This document shows, piece by piece, positions 5,592 to 9,192 of a DNA stretch of 9,192 nucleotides. The DNA lies in the NCBI GenBank assembly GCA_025927935.1, contig JAICKM010000230.1:1-9192 (forward strand). The letters are read 5' to 3'. The notes under the pieces were generated by a model, which saw only the letters and a list, made by a program, of their open reading frames with translations, had not been told where the DNA came from and searched no databases. The DNA comes from Chloroflexia bacterium (GTDB taxonomy: Bacteria; Chloroflexota; Chloroflexia; QHBQ01; JADMIH01). Each line of letters opens with the position of its first letter. The first letter of the stretch is position 1. Position numbers and translations under genes: made by a program.

Positions 5592-6244
5592 CTCAGACTC
5601 GATCCCAGGTCGGGCGCGGGCGGCTCGACTAGATTGACCCGCTCCAGCACCGGCGCGTCCTCCGGCTGCAAGGGCGTCGTCGGCGCCGAGGCCGCGACCT
5701 GACGCTCCGTGGTCGGCGGCTCGGCGGACGGGGCGGCAGCCTGCTGCTCGTCGGCCTCTTGCTGTTGCTTGCTGGTGTACATCCCGTAGCCGACCACGGC
5801 TGCTGTGCCGGCCAGGCCAGGGATGAACAACCAGCGCGGCAGGCAGGTGCCTAACGCCCTATCCAGCGAGTACCGGCCCGGCCCGGCCACGCCCAGCGCG
5901 GTCGCCATCGCCAGGTAGGTCACCGGCAGTTCGGGGCCGCCCTGCGTATTCCAGATCGGCTTACCGGCGTGGAACTTGGACGCGGCCATCGTCATCGCAC
6001 CCATGACCCCCAGCGGCCCGAGCGGACTCAGGAAGCCGAGCATGGTCAGGACGCCGCCGCCGAACTCGCCGCCCCCGGCGAGCAAGGCCCAGGGCCGCGC
6101 CGGGCGGAACCCCTGCGAGTCCAGCATCTTGGTCGTGGCCTCCAGCCCATGGCCGCCGAACCACCCGAACAGCTTTTGCGCGCCATGCCCGGCCAGCAAC
6201 GATCCGAGCGTGAGGCGCAGGATCAGAAACGCGAAGCTTCTCAT
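5588..6244 (-). CDS. DoxX-family membrane protein with hydrophilic C-terminal extension
   Basis: A 218-residue inner-membrane protein. The N-terminal 157 residues fit the DoxX family: a first hydrophobic helix (about 4-19) running into GHGAQKLFGWFGGHG, then GGGEFGGGVLTMLGFLSPLG with a membrane-embedded E60, a third segment with MTMAASKFHAGKP, a fourth around 106-120 (PVTYLAMATALGVAG), and a last hydrophobic segment at 138-156. DoxX proteins are poorly defined redox-associated membrane proteins, some being quinone-linked. Residues 158-218 are an added polar tail rich in Q, A, P, E and T with no predicted fold, not typical of the family. ATG (complement of 6242-6244) follows AAGGGG on the minus strand at 8 bases. 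It is divergent from rpoB across a long intergenic region. The stop TAA (complement of 5588-5590) lies inside the last bases of a repeat unit. Confidence 0.87.
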   Translation of the reverse strand: MRSFAFLILRLTLGSLLAGHGAQKLFGWFGGHGLEATTKMLDSQGFRPARPWALLAGGGEFGGGVLTMLGFLSPLGPLGVMGAMTMAASKFHAGKPIWNTQGGPELPVTYLAMATALGVAGPGRYSLDRALGTCLPRWLFIPGLAGTAAVVGYGMYTSKQQQEADEQQAAAPSAEPPTTERQVAASAPTTPLQPEDAPVLERVNLVEPPAPDLGSSLS

Positions 6245-6266
6245 TGCGCAATCCCCTTCTGTGTGA

Positions 6267-6299
6267 CGGCCCGCGGGCCGGGTAGGCTAGTGTATAGCA
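6267..6299 (-). promoter_or_regulatory. Candidate doxX promoter and 14-bp palindrome
   Basis: On the minus strand TGCTATACA (complement of 6291-6299) is an extended -10 element (TG-N-TATACA), about 47 bases before the doxX start. No -35 of quality is seen at 16-18 bases, which an extended -10 can tolerate. Just downstream, in the presumed 5' leader, lies the perfect palindrome CGGCCCGCGGGCCG (6267-6280), positioned like an operator. The motif matches are seen; activity is inferred. Confidence 0.4.
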
Positions 6300-6417
6300 C
6301 AGGCTTAGCAATGGCCGTGCCAGTCAACCGGGGCGGGGCGCGTGACAGGGGGTGAGGGCGGGCACTTCCCACCGGGATGCGCCGGCGTGGTGGGCATCCG
6401 GGCCGGGGGCAATGAGC

Positions 6418-6448
6418 TATTTTTTCAATTATATTATATACTATATCT
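6418..6448. promoter_or_regulatory. AT island in the doxX-rpoB divergent region
   Basis: A 31-base stretch with only two or three C/G bases stands out in otherwise GC-rich DNA. On the minus strand it contains two overlapping perfect TATAAT hexamers (complements of 6428-6433 and 6433-6438). On the plus strand it has TATACT (6437-6442). It may be an UP element for the rpoB promoter downstream, a second distal promoter for doxX, or a site for a nucleoid protein. -35 boxes are weak on both strands. Confidence 0.4.
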
Positions 6449-6465
6449 TGGACGAAGAAAACCTT

Positions 6466-6504
6466 CCTCCGCCCGATTTATTTTGCCGGGCGAGGGGGTA
6501 TACT
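6466..6504 (+). promoter_or_regulatory. Candidate rpoB promoter overlapped by a stem-loop
   Basis: TATACT (6499-6504) is the best -10 before rpoB, with the AT island about 50-80 bases upstream. The -35 position is poor (TTTATT at 6477-6482, spacing 16). A dyad covers this -35 region: CCTCCGCCCG (6466-6475) pairs with CGGGCGAGG (6487-6495), nine pairs with one bulged C, around the AT-rich loop ATTTATTTTGC. A repressor or activator could bind there. Transcription from this -10 would give a leader of about 110 bases. Confidence 0.4.
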
Positions 6505-6554
6505 GAGCAGACTGCCAACGCGACATGGGGCGGGTCATGGTTTGTCCCGCGCCC

Positions 6555-6615
6555 TGCCGTGTTTTCGGCATGACCGCGGAGTCGTCCGCGGCCGCTCACG
6601 TCCCGTATAAGGAGG
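6555..6615 (+). promoter_or_regulatory. Structured rpoB leader and ribosome-binding site
   Basis: The stretch before rpoB holds two consecutive small hairpins: TGCCG/CGGCA (6555-6559 with 6566-6570, six-base loop) and CCGCGGA/TCCGCGG (6574-6580 with 6585-6591, tetraloop GTCG). These are followed by a strong Shine-Dalgarno AAGGAGGG (6609-6616) seven bases before the ATG. A weaker GCGGG/CCCGC pairing (6530-6534 with 6546-6550) lies ahead. The rest of 6245-6622 contains no gene that I can support. Confidence 0.4.
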
Positions 6616-6622
6616 GAGTCGC

Positions 6623-9192
6623 ATGGTTCTGTCTGATCTACCCGCTAGCTCGTCTACTCGCCCGGCACCCGGTGCAGCCCCGGCCGGCGATCTGCCCTTC
6701 GGGCGTACCCCGCTGATCGAGTACACCGCGCCGGAGCGCCTGAACTTCGGTAATATCCCTGGCGTGATGGCGATGCCCAACCTGACCGAGGTGCAGCGCG
6801 AGTCGTTCGCCTGGTTCCTGGAGGAAGGGCTGAAGGAGCTGCTGGAGGAGATCTCGCCGATTTCCGACTTCACGGGGAAGAACCTGGAGTTACGCTTCCT
6901 GGACTACCAGTTCGGCACGCCGCGTTATGATGTGCGCGAGTCGCGCCGCCGCGACGCGACCTATAGCGCGCCGTTGCGCGTGCGAGCGCAGTTGCTGGTC
7001 AAGGAAACCGGCGAGATCAAAGAATCCGAAGTGTTTATGGGCGACTTCCCGCTGATGACCGAGACCGGCACGTTCATCATCAACGGCGTGGAGCGCGTGG
7101 TCGTCTCGCAACTGGTGCGCTCGCCGGGCGTCTACTTTACGGCGACCGAAGACCCGGCGACGGGCCGCAAGATGTTCGCCGCCAAGCTGATCCCCAATCG
7201 GGGCGCCTGGCTGGAGTTCGAGACCTCCAATAAGGACCTGCTCTCGGTCAAGGTGGACCGCAAGCGCAAGATCCCGGTGACGATCTTGCTGCGCGCGCTC
7301 GGCTACAACACCGACGAGGAGATCACGGCGCTGTTCACGTCCGTGAACACCAATCCCGACCGCGACTATGTGCGGTCCACGCTTGATAAGGACCCGACTA
7401 ATAGCTCGGACGAAGCCTTGATCGAACTTTACAAGCGCCTGCGCCCCGGCGATCCGGCCACCCCGGAGAACGCGCGCACGCTGCTGCAAACGCTGCTGTT
7501 CAACCCGCGGCGCTATGACCTGGCGAAGGTGGGCCGCTACAAGCTGAACAAGCGCCTGGGCCTCGATGTGTCGCTCGCCACGCGCGTGCTGACCAAAGAA
7601 GACCTGGTGCAAATTGTATCGACGGTGATCCAGCTCAACGTGGCTCAGGGCCGCCCCGACGACATCGACCACCTCGGCAACCGCCGCGTGCGCCGCGTCG
7701 GCGAGTTGATCCAGACGCAGTTCCGCATCGGCCTGCTGCGCATGGAGCGCGTGATCAAGGAGCGCATGTCGATCCAGGACCCCGAATCCGTCGCGCCCGG
7801 CGGCTTGATCAATACCCGCCCGGTGGTGGCGGCGCTGCGCGAGTTCTTCGGCGGTTCGCAGTTGAGCCAGTTCATGGACCAGACCAACCCGCTAAGCGAA
7901 CTCACCAACAAGCGGCGCCTGTCGGCGCTCGGCCCCGGCGGGCTGAGCCGCGACCGGGCGGGCTTCGACGTGCGCGACGTGCATAACTCGCACTATGGCC
8001 GCATCTGCCCCATCGAGACCCAGGAGGGGCCGAATATCGGTCTTATCGGCTCGCTGGCGACTTATGCGCGCATCAATGAGTACGGCTTTGTCGAGACGCC
8101 CTACCGGCGGGTGCGCAACATCGTGGACAACACCCCGGAGGAACTGGTGGGCCGCCGCCTGCGCGAGAACGTCACCGACCCGGCCACCGGCGAAGTGGTC
8201 GCGGCGGAGGGCGCCCGTATAGACCTGCCGCTGGCCGAGCGCATCGCCCGCCTGCCGGTGACACGGATCAAGATCACACCCTATGTCTCGGATACCATCG
8301 AGTATCTCTCGGCGGATGTGGAAGACAACTACGTCATTGTACAGGCCAACGCCCGGCTGGACGAGCACGGCGAGTTTAGCGACGAGCGCGTGTCGGTGCG
8401 TTACAATCAGGAGTTCCTCGCCGAACCGATTGAGCGCGTCGATTACATGGACGTATCGCCGCGGCAGGTGGTCTCGATCTCGGCGGGGCTGATCCCGTTC
8501 CTGGAGCACGACGACGCGAACCGCGCCCTGATGGGCGCCAACATGCAGCGCCAGGCTGTGCCCCTGCTCGTGCCCCAGGCTCCCATCGTCGGCACCGGGC
8601 TGGAGGGCCAGATCGCCCGCGACTCGGGCCATGTGATGTTGAGCCAGGTGGACGGCGAAGTCGCCGGCGTGGAGGCGGCCAAGGTCACGATCCGCGATAC
8701 GCAGGGCGAACTGCACGAGTACCCGTTGCAGAAGTTCGTGCGCTCCAACCAGGACACCTGCATCAACCAGCGCCCGGTAGTCGATCTCGGCCAGCCGATC
8801 AAGGCCGGTGACGCCCTGGCCGACAGCTCCTCGACCGAGCACAGCGAACTAGCGCTGGGCCGCAATGTCCTGGTGGCCTTCATGAGCTGGGAGGGCGGCA
8901 ACTTCGAGGACGCCATCCTCATCTCCGAGCGCCTGGTGCGCGACGACGTGTTCACCAGCATCCACATTGAGAAGCACGAGGTGGACGCGCGGGACACCAA
9001 GCTGGGGCCGGAGGAGATCACGCGCGATATCCCCAATGTCGGCGAGGATAGCCTCAAGGACCTCGACGAGCGCGGCATCGTCTTCGTCGGCGCGGAGGTC
9101 ACCGCCAACGATATCCTCGTCGGCAAGATCACCCCCAAGGGCGAGACCGAACTCAGCGCCGAGGAACGCCTCTTGCGCGCCATCTTCGGCGA
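6623..9192 (+). CDS. rpoB: RNA polymerase beta subunit, N-terminal 856 residues (cut by window end)
   Basis: RpoB forms with RpoC the catalytic core of RNA polymerase. The frame runs without a break from ATG 6623 (behind GGAGG 6611-6615, seven bases away) to the window edge, and the rest, roughly a quarter of the usual length, lies beyond. Recognisable blocks in order: the start of the protrusion ([15 protein letters not shown]), the [34 protein letters not shown] block, the rifamycin-site region [28 protein letters not shown] (from Q413), [18 protein letters not shown], the block [29 protein letters not shown] with E762 and D763 near the secondary channel, and [19 protein letters not shown]. 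coli numbering minus 97 fits the rifamycin site. There the usual His526 is N429 and the usual Pro564 is Q467, while D419 and S434 (D516, S531) are conserved. It has its own promoter region; rplJ and rplL, its usual upstream neighbours, are not adjacent. Confidence 0.97.
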   Translation, partial: MVLSDLPASSSTRPAPGAAPAGDLPFGRTPLIEYTAPERLNFGNIPGVMAMPNLTEVQRESFAWFLEEGLKELLEEISPISDFTGKNLELRFLDYQFGTPRYDVRESRRRDATYSAPLRVRAQLLVKETGEIKESEVFMGDFPLMTETGTFIINGVERVVVSQLVRSPGVYFTATEDPATGRKMFAAKLIPNRGAWLEFETSNKDLLSVKVDRKRKIPVTILLRALGYNTDEEITALFTSVNTNPDRDYVRSTLDKDPTNSSDEALIELYKRLRPGDPATPENARTLLQTLLFNPRRYDLAKVGRYKLNKRLGLDVSLATRVLTKEDLVQIVSTVIQLNVAQGRPDDIDHLGNRRVRRVGELIQTQFRIGLLRMERVIKERMSIQDPESVAPGGLINTRPVVAALREFFGGSQLSQFMDQTNPLSELTNKRRLSALGPGGLSRDRAGFDVRDVHNSHYGRICPIETQEGPNIGLIGSLATYARINEYGFVETPYRRVRNIVDNTPEELVGRRLRENVTDPATGEVVAAEGARIDLPLAERIARLPVTRIKITPYVSDTIEYLSADVEDNYVIVQANARLDEHGEFSDERVSVRYNQEFLAEPIERVDYMDVSPRQVVSISAGLIPFLEHDDANRALMGANMQRQAVPLLVPQAPIVGTGLEGQIARDSGHVMLSQVDGEVAGVEAAKVTIRDTQGELHEYPLQKFVRSNQDTCINQRPVVDLGQPIKAGDALADSSSTEHSELALGRNVLVAFMSWEGGNFEDAILISERLVRDDVFTSIHIEKHEVDARDTKLGPEEITRDIPNVGEDSLKDLDERGIVFVGAEVTANDILVGKITPKGETELSAEERLLRAIFG

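Noticed and set aside
6352..6573. A 73-codon open frame before rpoB
   Set aside because: It crosses the AT island, the -10 box and the leader, lacks a ribosome-binding site and shows no recognisable protein character.

Overview
The window is GC-rich (mid-60s percent by eye) and reads as a chromosomal segment of a bacterium, most likely a member of the Chloroflexota. The grounds are the general character of the RpoB protein, the GC-rich coding with Gly/Ala/Pro-rich small proteins, a GAGCGCAGCGAAGA-type palindromic repeat of a kind I associate with Chloroflexota genomes, and a secreted protein with a sortase-like tail that suggests a single-membrane (monoderm) envelope. This is a judgement from sequence character, not a phylogenetic result.

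Layout. (1) 1-3046, plus strand: a tightly packed arsenic-resistance operon. It has arsD (metallochaperone), then a 777-residue gene that fuses a complete two-half ArsA ATPase to a complete thioredoxin-type ArsC arsenate reductase, then a 102-residue thioredoxin-fold-like protein with one cysteine. arsD and arsA overlap by 4 bases, and the last gene starts 2 bases after the fusion stops. The repressor and the As(III) permease that such operons normally carry are not in the window and may lie upstream. An 8-bp perfect inverted repeat whose loop holds the arsD ribosome-binding site sits just before arsD. (2) 3128-3176: a long GC hairpin between convergent genes. (3) 3221-4375, minus strand: a secreted PD40/TolB-like beta-propeller protein with a C-terminal sorting-type tail (MPVTG, hydrophobic stretch, Arg-rich end). 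(4) 4597-5073, plus strand: a DUF1269-type membrane protein, divergent from (3). (5) 5127-5159: a terminator hairpin, then a 78-residue zinc-ribbon protein on the minus strand (5186-5422). (6) 5427-5591: a palindromic repeat element and a second, internally deleted copy in tandem. (7) 5588-6244, minus strand: a DoxX-family membrane protein with a hydrophilic C-terminal extension. (8) 6245-6622: a long divergent intergenic region with an AT island, stem-loops and candidate promoters. (9) 6623-9192, plus strand: the first 856 codons of rpoB, cut by the window edge.

How the genes work together. In the ars operon, ArsC reduces arsenate to arsenite, ArsD collects the As(III) and hands it to ArsA, and ArsA drives an efflux permease. 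Here reductase and ATPase are joined in one chain, so the product of the first step is made on the enzyme that powers export. A strong ribosome-binding site inside the fusion, directly before the ArsC methionine, suggests that free ArsC may also be made. The remaining genes (propeller, DUF1269, zinc ribbon, DoxX) look like unrelated envelope and stress genes between the ars operon and rpoB. RpoB has non-consensus residues at two positions of the rifamycin site. The fusion operon is the most interesting part of the window.
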